From Alistipes sp. (GTDB lineage Bacteria; Bacteroidota; Bacteroidia; Bacteroidales; Rikenellaceae): a stretch of DNA of 64,000 nt. The translations under genes were made by a program, and so were the position numbers. The notes below the pieces were generated by a model. It searched no databases and was not told where the DNA came from. It was given only the letters and a program-made list of their open reading frames with translations. Positions 34,883 to 44,093 of this stretch are shown one piece after another; the first letter of the stretch is position 1; the number at the start of each line of letters is the position of its first letter. The DNA is taken from contig JAFQCA010000037.1 in assembly GCA_017399485.1 (NCBI GenBank), positions 1-64,000 on the forward strand, read 5' to 3'.

Positions 34883-35365
34883 TTATTCGTTATTCATTGC
34901 TTTTAATTGTTCGCGTATGCGATACAGACGTACCGACACATTCTGGGCCGATATACCCACTATCGCACCAATCTCCTCATAGGACATACTCTCCAGCCAA
35001 AGGAGGATTATAGCCCTATCAAACGGGCCCAAACGACTGATGCGATTGTGCAGGAGTTTAATCTGCTTGGTGTCGGCATCGGTATCGTTATAGAGGTCGA
35101 TATCCAACTCAAGTGGCATAGACCTACCTCGACGACTCTTCTTGCGGTCTATCGAGATGCAGGTGTTAAGACTCACACGCCATATCCACGTCTTGAGCGA
35201 ACTACGATGCTCAAACGATGGGAAACTCTTCCACAAATTAATCAACACCTCTTGATAGAGGTCCTCCACCTCGGCACTATCCTTCGAGAACATATAGCAA
35301 GCCATATATATGGTATCCTTATGCTCGCTGACGGCTTTGGTGAACTCTTTTTCCAAATTATCCAT
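34883..35365 (-). CDS. ECF-type RNA polymerase sigma factor
   Basis: A sigma-70 family factor with region 2 (DLYQEVLINLWKSFPSF, then SSLKTWIWRVSLNTCISIDR) and region 4 with a helix-turn-helix (MSYEEIGAIVGISAQNVSVR). I start it at the ATG at 35365, giving 160 residues and the typical opening MDNLEKEFTKAV; an in-frame ATG at 35434 would add 23 residues. It probably reads its own set of promoters, with activity controlled by the adjacent membrane protein. It is divergent from the pseudouridine synthase gene. Targets are not visible in this window. Confidence 0.9.
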   Translation of the reverse strand: MDNLEKEFTKAVSEHKDTIYMACYMFSKDSAEVEDLYQEVLINLWKSFPSFEHRSSLKTWIWRVSLNTCISIDRKKSRRGRSMPLELDIDLYNDTDADTKQIKLLHNRISRLGPFDRAIILLWLESMSYEEIGAIVGISAQNVSVRLYRIREQLKAMNNE

Positions 35366-35462
35366 TTTCTCTCGGTTTACTTCATCACTGACTTTTGCAA
35401 AGGTCTTCATTATATTAGTCGCAAAAGTTTCCATAAAACTACAAAAAAGTGACTAAAATTTG

Positions 35463-35470
35463 TAACTTTG
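35463..35470 (+). promoter_or_regulatory. Promoter -7 box of the RluA-family gene
   Basis: TAACTTTG ends only 9 bases before the ATG at 35480, so the transcript would be almost leaderless. Confidence 0.6.
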
Positions 35471-35479
35471 TTCAAATTT

Positions 35480-37105
35480 ATGTTTCACTATTTTACAAAT
35501 AGCACCGAGGGCATCGCTCTGCCCGAAAAATTCACGTGGCCATTTCACTATGTTCCACACCCGTTGTCGCGCCTTGCCGCCAACGAGGTGATGCAATATA
35601 TTGCATCGCGTAGCGATTGGCACGAGGAGTTGGCATTGGGTAAGATGTTTGGAGTATTGATTGTAAATAACGCCGACGGGGAGTTAGGATTTCTTGCCGC
35701 TTTTTCGGGTAATTTGGCAGGTAGCAACTATCACGAATACTTTGTGCCTGCCGTTTATGATATGTTGAGGCCCGATGAGTTTTTCAAACGCGAGGAGGCC
35801 GAGATTTCGAACATAAATCGCAAAATCAAGGAGTTAGAAGATAGCGAAGAATATTGTTCGGCACAAGAGGAGTTGGCGGCAGTTAAAGTAAAGGTTGAGA
35901 CCACGCTTGCTAACTTTAAGCAGGAGTGCGCATTACGCAAAGCCAACCGCAATCTATTACGCCAGAGTGGCAAGTCGGACGAAAAGGCTTTAACACTTGA
36001 AAGTCAGCGCGATAACGCAGATTTTCAGCGCCTTAAACGACAGAGCAAATTACTGCTCGAGCAAGCCAATCAGCGTGTGGCGGAGTTCAAATCACACATC
36101 GAAGAGTTGCGCAAGGAACGTCACACTCGCTCGGCAGCATTGCAAACGGCTCTGTTCAAGCAGTTTAGGATGCTTAACGCCAACGGAGAAGAGAGTGATT
36201 TGACTGAAATTTTCGCACCTACTACCCAGCGCATACCACCCGCAGGGGCTGGGGAGTGTGCCGCCCCGAAATTACTGCAATACGCATATATACACGGACT
36301 AAAACCCCTTGCGATGGCTGAGTTCTGGTGGGGAGCATCACCTCGTGGCGAGGTACGCCATCACGGCCAATACTACCCATCGTGCAACAGCAAATGCAAA
36401 CCGATTTTGACATTTATGATGCAAGGGCTTGACGTCGAGCCAAATCCACTGATGGAGATTGTACCACCCGAACCGAAGATATTGTACGAGGACGAATATT
36501 TGGTCATCATTGACAAACCGTGCGGAATGTTATCCGTCGAAGGCAAGTCGGGGGTAAGGTCGGCAGAGGGCTGGTTTGCAGAGCGTTACCCCGAATATCA
36601 AGGGCCTGCGATAGTGCATCGTTTGGACCAATCGACATCGGGAATATTGGTGATGGCAAAGAGCAAGGAGGTTCACAAAGAGTTGCAGGCGCAGTTTATT
36701 AATCGCTCGGTTAGAAAGAGTTACGTCGCCCTACTTAAAGCAAAGATTCAATCACAGAGTGGCCGAATATCGCTACCGATGAAACTCGACTACGACAATC
36801 GTCCCCGACAAATGATAAGCGCAAAGGGAAAATCAGCCGTAACCGACTATGAAGTAATTGGTTACGAAGGAGATTACACACGTGTAAGATTCTACCCGCT
36901 GACAGGTCGCACACATCAGTTACGACTACATTCGGCACACCACGAAGGGCTCAATGCCCCAATCGTCGGAGATGATATATATGGCACAGGCGAGAGGGCT
37001 GATGCATTGGTTGGCAATAGATTATGCCTACACGCCGAGCGTTTGGAGTTTCGCCACCCAATAACCAAAAAGCAGATGACGATAGAGTGCAAGGCGGAAT
37101 TTTGA
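35480..37105 (+). CDS. RluA-family pseudouridine synthase with long N-terminal extension
   Basis: A 541-residue protein. The C-terminal part (from about residue 325) is an RluA-type rRNA/tRNA pseudouridine synthase with the catalytic Asp in GPAIVHRLDQSTSGILVMAK, the start LYEDEYLVIIDKPCGMLSVE and the TGRTHQLRLHSAH motif. The first 230 residues form an extra region with a long coiled coil (residues about 95-215) and a conserved opening, MFHYFTNSTEGIALPEKF, seen in Bacteroidetes homologues. The middle contains EFWWGASPRGEVRHHGQYYP and CKPIL. The ATG at 35480 is chosen because this opening is conserved and the promoter box leaves no room upstream. The target uridine is unknown. Confidence 0.9.
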   Translation: MFHYFTNSTEGIALPEKFTWPFHYVPHPLSRLAANEVMQYIASRSDWHEELALGKMFGVLIVNNADGELGFLAAFSGNLAGSNYHEYFVPAVYDMLRPDEFFKREEAEISNINRKIKELEDSEEYCSAQEELAAVKVKVETTLANFKQECALRKANRNLLRQSGKSDEKALTLESQRDNADFQRLKRQSKLLLEQANQRVAEFKSHIEELRKERHTRSAALQTALFKQFRMLNANGEESDLTEIFAPTTQRIPPAGAGECAAPKLLQYAYIHGLKPLAMAEFWWGASPRGEVRHHGQYYPSCNSKCKPILTFMMQGLDVEPNPLMEIVPPEPKILYEDEYLVIIDKPCGMLSVEGKSGVRSAEGWFAERYPEYQGPAIVHRLDQSTSGILVMAKSKEVHKELQAQFINRSVRKSYVALLKAKIQSQSGRISLPMKLDYDNRPRQMISAKGKSAVTDYEVIGYEGDYTRVRFYPLTGRTHQLRLHSAHHEGLNAPIVGDDIYGTGERADALVGNRLCLHAERLEFRHPITKKQMTIECKAEF

Positions 37106-37169
37106 CAATAAATATTCGGTCCGAAAACTATTTTTAGGTCCGATGTTTGGATATCACAAAATACATACA

Positions 37170-37177
37170 TATATTTG
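37170..37177 (+). promoter_or_regulatory. Promoter -7 box of tRNA-Ala
   Basis: TATATTTG, 11 bases before the first base of the tRNA, the expected spacing for a stable RNA. Confidence 0.65.
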
Positions 37178-37188
37178 CACAACAAAAC

Positions 37189-37262
37189 GGGGGATTAGCT
37201 CAGCTGGTTAGAGCGCTTGCATGGCATGCAAGAGGTCATCGGTTCGAATCCGATATTCTCCA
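37189..37262 (+). tRNA. tRNA-Ala (anticodon GGC)
   Basis: A complete 74-base cloverleaf: acceptor stem GGGGGAT with ATTCTCC, D stem GCTC/GAGC, anticodon stem CTTGC/GCAAG with loop ATGGCAT (anticodon GGC, reading GCC and GCU), and T arm ATCGG-TTCGAAT-CCGAT. The CCA end is not encoded. The acceptor stem contains two G-U pairs. Confidence 0.97.
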
Positions 37263-37450
37263 CTTGGTTTTATGATAGCAAGCGACTGATTTGGAATCCG
37301 TCGTTTTTTTATTGATATCATTATAGTGATAGGGCCATACTCTATGTGGGCGGAAATATGGGCAAAGAGATTCTGTCGCTAACCACCGAATAATATTTGG
37401 CACAGCGATTGCTCAGCATAAGGCAGAAATTAGTTCTAAATTTACGCTTT

Positions 37451-38020
37451 ATGAAAAAAATTCTACTATCATTTACGTTGCTCGCTATGGCGGCATCTAT
37501 CGTCGGCTGCTCGCAGAAGGCTAAATGGAATCACAAAGAGAAACAGGCTATGCGAGAGGCTTTGCGCGAATACCGTGATATGGTATATTTAGCCGATTTG
37601 ACCGAACCTGAGTTTGTCATATTCACCGATGATGTGGCTAACGACATCGAGACGGTATATCCCGTTTACACGACATTTATCGAGATGCCGGGTGTAAACG
37701 ACACCGTTGATATGTTCGTAGTAACAACCATTGTCGAGGAGTTGAACGCCGATGCTCACAATATGCGACACATATATCCTTACCGATACTTGGTGAGTGA
37801 AGGTATGCTCCCCGACAAATTATCGTTGGAGCAGCAACGACAATTCTACAAATGTTTTGCACAGAAGGTAAACCAGCAATTTGCGACAATGGAGCAGTTC
37901 ATCGGCGCGGTGTTGGCCGACACAACGGCTCAATCACAAATAGCACAGATGCAGAGCCAATGCGCAAACGAACTATTCGACTGGGTAATTGAAGTTGATG
38001 AAGTCGATGTAGTCGAATAA
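37451..38020 (+). CDS. Hypothetical lipoprotein
   Basis: A 189-residue protein with a signal peptide and lipobox ending at Cys20 (LLAMAASIVGCSQ). The body is acidic and mostly helical, with two features of note: QAMREALREYRDMVYLADL near the start and a central beta-like part (YPVYTTFIEMPGVNDTVDMF). It ends in an acidic tail (EVDEVDVVE). I do not recognise a family. I start it at the ATG at 37451, which opens a normal signal peptide; an upstream in-frame start would put the signal inside the protein. It stands alone between the tRNA and a hairpin. Confidence 0.75.
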   Translation: MKKILLSFTLLAMAASIVGCSQKAKWNHKEKQAMREALREYRDMVYLADLTEPEFVIFTDDVANDIETVYPVYTTFIEMPGVNDTVDMFVVTTIVEELNADAHNMRHIYPYRYLVSEGMLPDKLSLEQQRQFYKCFAQKVNQQFATMEQFIGAVLADTTAQSQIAQMQSQCANELFDWVIEVDEVDVVE

Positions 38021-38345
38021 TGGAAACCACTGCATTAAAGCCAATATAGTATTACCTTTTTCCTAACAAAAGAGAGGCGGTCAAGGATTCTTGACCGCCT
38101 CAAAACTATAAACGCTTATATACATTATTACACTCCCATTAAGTCAGTCTGCTTGCTTTAAGCATACATTGCGGACTTTCGCCGCATTAGCAAATCTGAC
38201 CCACCCCCAACCCCCGCCTCAGGCAGGGGCTTTGGTCGCCTTTTTTAGGCTCCAAAATAGGTACAACTAAAGTTGTATAATTTTATATATAAATTCAACC
38301 TATATACCAACATTCAATTACATATTCATACTACGTCAGTACGAA
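38021..38345. other. Gene-free stretch with a terminator hairpin and a REP-like segment
   Basis: An 11-bp stem (38074-38084 with 38091-38101) between convergent genes probably ends transcription. At 38197-38240 a C/G-rich imperfect hairpin ends in GGGGCTTTGGTCGCC, related to the segment in the tandem array at 33.7 kb. No reading frame of merit is seen. Confidence 0.6.
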
Positions 38346-39308
38346 TTAATCGTCCAAAAACTCTTTGGTAACGATTACTCGTACAGCGCGGTGCATAATC
38401 TTAAACTCCAACGGGGTTGTACCCAACAACTCGCCATCGACTTCAAGCATAATATCAGGGGTTGATTCAATACGTATATGGCGACCTCGATAGTGAGAAA
38501 CGTGGCCAATACTATAGATATCACCATTAAACAGACGGCGCAGACGGAAAAGAATCTGCCACCAGTGCATAGGACGATAGAGCGTAATATCGAACAAACC
38601 GTCATCGGCAACCGCCAGAGGCAACTGCTGCGTTCCGCCGCCATTATACTTACCGATACCGATGGCGATACTGAACAAGAGATTGCTATGCACCAACTCA
38701 CCATCAATCCAAACCTTGACACCTGTAGAGTGGTAACTAAAGAAACTCTTGACGCTACCTTGAGCATAGAGGTGACGGCCTCGACGTCCGAGAGCCTTAT
38801 AATGCTCATATATCTTGGTCACCGAAGGGTCGAAGCCAACACCCGCCACATTGGCCATATAGCGTTTCTGGGCATACTGCGACTCTTCGTACTCCACTTC
38901 GCCCACATCCTGAAGGAACGAATAGCCCTCGCGAATGGCTCGTACAGACTCGGCATAACGGGTAGGGATGCCATACATACGAATCCAATCGTTACCCGTA
39001 CCTACGGGAATAACGGCAATCGTCACCTCCGAAGTAGGCACACTCTGTTGGATAAACAGGCCATTTACCACCTCGTGCAATGTGCCGTCACCACCAATGA
39101 CTATGATGCGGCGATAACCGTCATTCACTGCCTGAACGGTGAGTTCCGTAACGTGATACTTATGTTGCGAGAAGACCAACTCATAAGGGATGTCATTCTC
39201 GCGGATAAGTTTGGTAATGAGTGGCAAATCCTCCAATCCGCGACCAAAGCCTGCTACGGGATTGACAATGACGTACCACGTCTGCGATATATCGGTATGC
39301 GGATACAC
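38346..39308 (-). CDS. Diacylglycerol kinase-type lipid kinase (DgkB/YegS family)
   Basis: A 320-residue cytoplasmic or membrane-peripheral kinase of the diacylglycerol kinase catalytic family. It begins WYVIVNPVAGFGRGLEDLPL, has the nucleotide-binding signature IVIGGDGTLHEVVNGLF, then AVIPVGTGNDWIRMYGIP, and a C-terminal beta domain with IGKYNGGGTQQLPLA and MLEVDGELLGTTPLEF. It likely phosphorylates diacylglycerol or a related lipid and feeds phospholipid recycling. It starts 4 bases after the pepD stop and is the last gene of the barrel-phoH-pepD run. The natural lipid substrate (diacylglycerol, sphingoid base or other) is not decided by sequence. Confidence 0.88.
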   Translation of the reverse strand: MYPHTDISQTWYVIVNPVAGFGRGLEDLPLITKLIRENDIPYELVFSQHKYHVTELTVQAVNDGYRRIIVIGGDGTLHEVVNGLFIQQSVPTSEVTIAVIPVGTGNDWIRMYGIPTRYAESVRAIREGYSFLQDVGEVEYEESQYAQKRYMANVAGVGFDPSVTKIYEHYKALGRRGRHLYAQGSVKSFFSYHSTGVKVWIDGELVHSNLLFSIAIGIGKYNGGGTQQLPLAVADDGLFDITLYRPMHWWQILFRLRRLFNGDIYSIGHVSHYRGRHIRIESTPDIMLEVDGELLGTTPLEFKIMHRAVRVIVTKEFLDD

Positions 39309-39312
39309 TTTA

Positions 39313-40776
39313 CTACTTTTTAGGTGCGTTATTTAATGTATGGAGGAGGAAGTCGTAGAACTTCGCAACAGAGGCAATCTCGACCTTCTCATCGGGAGAG
39401 TGAGGATAGCAGATTGTCGGGCCAAATGATATCATATCCAAATTAGGATATTTACCACCAATGATACCGCACTCCAAGCCTGCGTGGATAGCCATAACGG
39501 CTGGCGACTTACCGTAAAGAGCCTCATAAGATGCCAACATAGCCTTCAAGATGGGTGATTGCATATTAGGAGCCCAACCATCGTAACTACCTGAAAGGAC
39601 AACATCGAAACCTGCCAACTCCAACGCAGCCTTGATAGCATCGCCCAAAGCCTCTTTCTCGGAGCGAACTGAAGAACGGGTAAGACACTGCACCTTAACC
39701 TTGCCATCGGCATAAACGACACGAGCCATATTATTTGATGTCTGCACCAAACCCTCCATAGCCAACGACATCTTGTCAACGCCATCGGGACAAGCCGTAA
39801 GAGCAGCAACCAACTGCCAAGAAGTTTGAGTATCCATACACTCAGCAGGCGTGGCGCACTCCGAAGCCTTGATAGAGATAGAATCCTCAATACCCGCAAA
39901 CTCGGCAATAGCCGTCTTCTCGAAAGCCTCTACTTCGGCCTTAACAGCAGCCAACTTAGACGCCTCGACCAAAACAACGGCCATAGACTCACGAGGTATA
40001 GCATTACGCAAACCACCACCATCGATAGCCGCAATCTTCAAATCGGTAATATCGTACAAACGACGCAAAGTGCGAGCAAGAAGTTTATTCGCATTGGCAC
40101 GCTGACAGATAATCTGGATACCAGAGTGTCCTCCTTTACAACCCTTGACGGCAATTTCCAACGCCTTATACCCTTCGGCAGGGGCAGCAACAGCCTCGAT
40201 AGGTTTCTCAGCACTTACATCCATACCACCGGCGCAACCTACATACAACTCGCCTTCGGTCTCTGAATCGAGGTTCAACAAAATGTCGCCCTGCAAAAGG
40301 CCCTCCTTAAGGCCAAAAGCACCATCCATACCTGTCTCCTCAGTGGCAGTAAAAAGCGCCTCGATAGGACCGTGAGGAATAGTATCATCCTCAAAGACAG
40401 CCAAAATAGCAGCCACACCGATACCATTATCGGCACCCAGCGTTGTGCCGTTAGCCGTCACCCACTCGCCGTCGATATAGGCCTCGATGGGGTCATTCTG
40501 GAAATCGAATACCTTATCGTTATTCTTCTGCGGCACCATATCGACGTGGGCCTGAATAACGATACCCTTTCTATCCTCCATACCTGCGGTGGCAGCCTTG
40601 CGCATATAGACGTTACCCGCCTCATCGACCTGATGCTCGATAGAGTGCGCAACAGCAAAATCTACAACATATTGACGAATCTTCTCCTCGCTATGCGAAG
40701 GATGGGGAATATTACAAATCTCAGCAAAGTGTTTCCACACAAGTGCCGGCTTAAGTGATGTTAAATTCTTGTCCAT
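39313..40776 (-). CDS. pepD: Aminoacyl-histidine dipeptidase (M20 family)
   Basis: A 487-residue metallopeptidase of the PepD/carnosinase branch of family M20, cleaving Xaa-His and other dipeptides in the cytoplasm. Metal-ligand segments are visible in order: IQAHVDMVPQKNND, TTLGADNGIGVAAILA, FTATEETGMDGAFGL, LNLDSETEGELYVG and, near the C-terminus, IHAGLECGIIGGKYP. Length is standard. There is no signal peptide. It lies 44 bases downstream of phoH and 4 bases upstream of the lipid kinase, so it is probably co-transcribed. In a peptide-using anaerobe it would act after a peptide transporter such as the POT protein at 207. Confidence 0.95.
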   Translation of the reverse strand: MDKNLTSLKPALVWKHFAEICNIPHPSHSEEKIRQYVVDFAVAHSIEHQVDEAGNVYMRKAATAGMEDRKGIVIQAHVDMVPQKNNDKVFDFQNDPIEAYIDGEWVTANGTTLGADNGIGVAAILAVFEDDTIPHGPIEALFTATEETGMDGAFGLKEGLLQGDILLNLDSETEGELYVGCAGGMDVSAEKPIEAVAAPAEGYKALEIAVKGCKGGHSGIQIICQRANANKLLARTLRRLYDITDLKIAAIDGGGLRNAIPRESMAVVLVEASKLAAVKAEVEAFEKTAIAEFAGIEDSISIKASECATPAECMDTQTSWQLVAALTACPDGVDKMSLAMEGLVQTSNNMARVVYADGKVKVQCLTRSSVRSEKEALGDAIKAALELAGFDVVLSGSYDGWAPNMQSPILKAMLASYEALYGKSPAVMAIHAGLECGIIGGKYPNLDMISFGPTICYPHSPDEKVEIASVAKFYDFLLHTLNNAPKK

Positions 40777-40820
40777 AGTCTTATTAGTTTTATATTTGAT
40801 TTCTTAATTATAATTCTCAT

Positions 40821-41843
40821 CTATTCGTCGTTGCCCTCATCGCGCTTATGACGCAGACGCACCATCGGAGCGTCGTGAGGCATAGCCTGTTCGGCAGCCT
40901 TATCGAATGCCTCGACAATATACTTAACCAAGTGGTGACGCACAATATCGCGCTTATCGAACTCGACCATACCGATACCCTCAATATCACGCAGTGTAGC
41001 CATTGCACCCATCAATCCGCTATCGCTCTTACGCGGAAGGTCTATCTGTGTAACATCACCCGTTACGATAAACTTGGCATTGCGGCCCATACGTGTCAAA
41101 AACATCTTAATCTGCGAGCGGGTGGTATTTTGCGCCTCGTCCAAAATAACGAAGGCATTATCCAACGTGCGACCACGCATATAGGCCAAAGGAGCAATCT
41201 GCACAGTACCATCTTCCAGATATTTCTGCAACTTGGCGGCGGGTATCATATCGTTCAGCGCATCGTACAAAGGCTGGAGATAGGGGTCCAACTTCTCTTT
41301 CATATCACCGGGTAGGAATCCCAACTTCTCGCCCGCCTCGACTGCCGGACGTGTCAATATCACGCGGCGCACCTCACGCTCCTTAAGAGCCTTAACGGCC
41401 AACGCGATGGCTGTATAGGTCTTGCCTGAACCCGCAGGACCAACGGCAAACAATAAATCGTTATGCTCATACAACTCAACCAGACGGCGCTGATTGACGG
41501 TACGGGCGCGGATAATATTGCCGTTATTACCATAGACTATCGTATCACGCTCGGCAACAGGCTCTGCAGCATCGCTCAAGCCCGTAGAGAAGGCTTGCGC
41601 GACAACCTCTTTGGAGATATGGCCATACTTAACGTAATACTCAACCAATGCATTCATCTTGCGCTCGAAAGCGGTTACCTCACGCTTGGCACCCAGCACC
41701 TTGAGCGAGGAGCCTCGCGCAACAATCTTAACCGTAGGCGACAGGGCTCTCATCTGCTCAAGATAGACATCTTGCGCACCATACAACTCGCGGGTATCGA
41801 CGCCCTCGATGATAATCTCTTTATTTATTGATTCTTGCGTCAT
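40821..41843 (-). CDS. phoH: PhoH-family ATPase
   Basis: A 340-residue PhoH protein, a cytoplasmic P-loop ATPase related to helicase superfamily 1 and linked to RNA metabolism and phosphate stress in other bacteria. Walker A is GPAGSGKTYTAIALA, Walker B lies in NAFVILDEAQNTTRSQIK, followed by FIVTGDVTQIDLPRKSDSG. An N-terminal KH-like segment (VKIVARGSSLKVLGAKREV) precedes the ATPase core. It begins 6 bases after the outer-membrane barrel gene and precedes pepD. In many bacteria phoH neighbours ybeY; ybeY is not present here. The role is known only at the family level. Confidence 0.95.
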   Translation of the reverse strand: MTQESINKEIIIEGVDTRELYGAQDVYLEQMRALSPTVKIVARGSSLKVLGAKREVTAFERKMNALVEYYVKYGHISKEVVAQAFSTGLSDAAEPVAERDTIVYGNNGNIIRARTVNQRRLVELYEHNDLLFAVGPAGSGKTYTAIALAVKALKEREVRRVILTRPAVEAGEKLGFLPGDMKEKLDPYLQPLYDALNDMIPAAKLQKYLEDGTVQIAPLAYMRGRTLDNAFVILDEAQNTTRSQIKMFLTRMGRNAKFIVTGDVTQIDLPRKSDSGLMGAMATLRDIEGIGMVEFDKRDIVRHHLVKYIVEAFDKAAEQAMPHDAPMVRLRHKRDEGNDE

Positions 41844-41849
41844 CTTCTT

Positions 41850-42479
41850 CTAAAACATATAACCTAAACTCAATACCGCCCAATAGTTCGATGTCGAGAA
41901 CTCAGCACCCTCAAAATAGTTGGCGGAGTTGGAAAAATTACCCGTAAAACGCGCATCAAGCAACAAGTGTCGCGTAAGATTTACTCCCGCACCCACAGCA
42001 TAGCCAACCATCGAGCGCATACGGCCAAACTCGATACGCTCTGCACCACTATCATAACGTGCCGTGCCTGCAAGCGACAGAACAGGGCCTATGTTGAGGC
42101 GCACGGGGCCTAAACCGCGATACGAGAAGAGTAAGGGTATCTCGAATACACTCGACTCAACTTCTGCCGAAGACCCTCCCACTGAGGCATCTATCTCGTT
42201 GTAGAGATAAGCCAATTCCATCTGCAAGGCGTAATAATCGGCCCAAATGAGCGACATAGACAACGCGCCCCTAAGGCCCAATCGCGGAGCAAGGTCGATA
42301 GCCGATGTCGATGAAAACATATAGGCCGCACCCGCCATCAAACCCATTTCAACCGATGAGCGAGGCTGACGGATAGAGCGTTGATTAAGATAGCGAGAAT
42401 AATCCTCCTGAGCAAAGCCGCATTGAGCCATACCCAAAACCGCTATCAATGATATTATATATCGCACAATGGCTTTCAT
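41850..42479 (-). CDS. Outer-membrane beta-barrel (porin-like) protein
   Basis: A 209-residue exported protein with a signal peptide (about 1-23, ending QCGFAQ) and a body of alternating short amphipathic strands, such as VEMGLMAGAAYMFSS, LGLRGALSMSLIWADYYALQ and YWAVLSLGYMF at the end. The final aromatic residue (Phe) is the classic outer-membrane barrel sorting mark. It resembles the PorT/OmpW-size eight-strand barrels of Bacteroidetes but I cannot name a subfamily. It is the first gene of the run ending with the lipid kinase; phoH follows after 6 bases. Confidence 0.75.
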   Translation of the reverse strand: MKAIVRYIISLIAVLGMAQCGFAQEDYSRYLNQRSIRQPRSSVEMGLMAGAAYMFSSTSAIDLAPRLGLRGALSMSLIWADYYALQMELAYLYNEIDASVGGSSAEVESSVFEIPLLFSYRGLGPVRLNIGPVLSLAGTARYDSGAERIEFGRMRSMVGYAVGAGVNLTRHLLLDARFTGNFSNSANYFEGAEFSTSNYWAVLSLGYMF

Positions 42480-42674
42480 CTCACTACAAAATCGGGGCTA
42501 TTGCAAAAGCAACAGGCACATTAACTTTCAAATATAGGCATTTTTTTGCAAACCGTGCTATCGAAAGGGATACTTTTTGGCAAATTCATCAGAAATCGCA
42601 TACCCAACACGGGATAAAAGGCCATTAAACTACAAATAATTTTGAATTTTGAATTTTGAATTATGAATTTGTAT

Positions 42675-42682
42675 TATCTTTG
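42675..42682 (+). promoter_or_regulatory. Promoter -7 box of der
   Basis: TATCTTTG, 34 bases before the ATG at 42717. It lies just after a run of AATTTTG repeats (42639-42660); the same heptamer repeat occurs at 34243-34270. Confidence 0.6.
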
Positions 42683-42716
42683 CGCTCGAATATCGAATAT
42701 AAAGTTTAGAAAGATA

Positions 42717-44021
42717 ATGAGTTTAGTAGCAATCGTAGGTCGCCCCAATGTAGGCAAATCAACACTTTTCAACCGTTTGGTAGGACACCGCCAAGCAATC
42801 GTGGACGAGACGGCAGGTACAACACGTGACCGTCATTACGGAAAAACGGATTGGAACGGCAAGGAGTTCTCGATTATCGACACGGGCGGTTATGCCGTAA
42901 ATACGGATGACATCTTTGAGGATGACATCCGTCGTCAGGTGATTTTGGCGATTGAGGAGGCCGACTTGATTCTCTTTATGGTTGAGGTTAAGACAGGTGT
43001 TACCGACCTCGATATGATGATGGCAGACGTATTGCGACGCTCTGGCAAGAAGGTGATTGTGGTCTGCAACAAGGTAGATAACTACGACCTTATTTATCAG
43101 TCTCACGAGTTCTACTCTTTGGGATTGGGCGATATATTCTGCATCAGTTCGATGTCGGGTAGCGGCACAGGCGATTTGATGGACGAAATACTGAAGCAGT
43201 TGCCAGAGGATGCGAAGGCTGAGGTTGAGGAGGATTTGCCACGAATAACAATTGTAGGTCGCCCCAACGTTGGTAAGTCATCGCTTACAAATGCTCTTTT
43301 GGGCGAGGAGCGCAACATCGTTACGAACATAGCAGGAACAACACGCGACTCTATTCACACGCGCTACAACAAGTATGGTATGGACTTCTATTTGGTTGAT
43401 ACCGCAGGTATGCGTAAGAAGGGTAAGGAGATGGAGGATTTGGAGTTTTACTCTGTGATGCGTTCTATTCGCGCCATCGAAAACTCCGACGTCTGCATTC
43501 TGATGCTTGATGCACAGCAGGGCTTGGAGTCACAGGACTTGAATATCCACAATCTTATCGTTCGTAACCGCAAAGGTTGTGTGATTGTCGTAAACAAGTG
43601 GGACCTCATCGAAAAGGAGAGTAATACGATGAAGGAGTGGCGCGAGTTTTTGGAGAAGAAATTGGCTCCGTTCAATGATATTCCAATCATCTTTACATCG
43701 GTGCTAAACAAGCAACGTATATTGGAGGTATTGCAACAGGCTATTCGCGTTTACAATTCGCGTAAGCGTCGCATTCCGACTTCGGAGTTGAACGACTACA
43801 TATTGCCCATTATCGAGGATTATCCTCCTGCATCGACAAAGGGCAAGTATATCCGCATTAAGTATGCTACCCAACTTCCGACGCCCACACCGCAGTTTGC
43901 ATTCTTTGTGAATCTGCCACAATATATCAAGGAGTCGTACCGTCGCTACTTGGAGAACAAGATGCGTGAGCAGTGGGACTTCTCGGGTGTACCTATTCAG
44001 ATTTACTTTAGACAGAAATAA
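42717..44021 (+). CDS. der: Ribosome-associated GTPase Der (EngA)
   Basis: A 434-residue essential GTPase in 50S subunit assembly. It has two tandem G domains: the first with [17 protein letters not shown] at residues about 6-22, DTGGY and NKVD, the second with [17 protein letters not shown] near residue 180, DTAGM and NKWD, and a C-terminal KH-like domain (about 345-434, [20 protein letters not shown]). I start it at the ATG at 42717, which begins the conserved [11 protein letters not shown]; an upstream in-frame ATG lies in the promoter. A bidirectional terminator follows at 44038. Confidence 0.96.
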   Translation: MSLVAIVGRPNVGKSTLFNRLVGHRQAIVDETAGTTRDRHYGKTDWNGKEFSIIDTGGYAVNTDDIFEDDIRRQVILAIEEADLILFMVEVKTGVTDLDMMMADVLRRSGKKVIVVCNKVDNYDLIYQSHEFYSLGLGDIFCISSMSGSGTGDLMDEILKQLPEDAKAEVEEDLPRITIVGRPNVGKSSLTNALLGEERNIVTNIAGTTRDSIHTRYNKYGMDFYLVDTAGMRKKGKEMEDLEFYSVMRSIRAIENSDVCILMLDAQQGLESQDLNIHNLIVRNRKGCVIVVNKWDLIEKESNTMKEWREFLEKKLAPFNDIPIIFTSVLNKQRILEVLQQAIRVYNSRKRRIPTSELNDYILPIIEDYPPASTKGKYIRIKYATQLPTPTPQFAFFVNLPQYIKESYRRYLENKMREQWDFSGVPIQIYFRQK

Positions 44022-44037
44022 AAAGGTAAATATAAAC

Positions 44038-44070
44038 AAACAAGGCTACACATTGGTGTAGCCTTGTTTC
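44038..44070. terminator. Bidirectional terminator between der and fimbrillin locus B
   Basis: A 13-bp stem (44038-44050 with 44057-44069) between convergent genes, with T or A tracts at the foot. Confidence 0.9.
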
Positions 44071-44093
44071 ATATAATGACGCAGTGATTCTGC

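Noticed and set aside
37263..37450. A further tRNA or small RNA after tRNA-Ala
   Set aside because: No second cloverleaf or stable fold could be drawn; the segment is ordinary AT-rich DNA before a lipoprotein gene.
38478..39323. A 281-codon plus-strand open frame opposite the lipid kinase gene
   Set aside because: The kinase on the minus strand has clear family motifs; the antisense frame has none.
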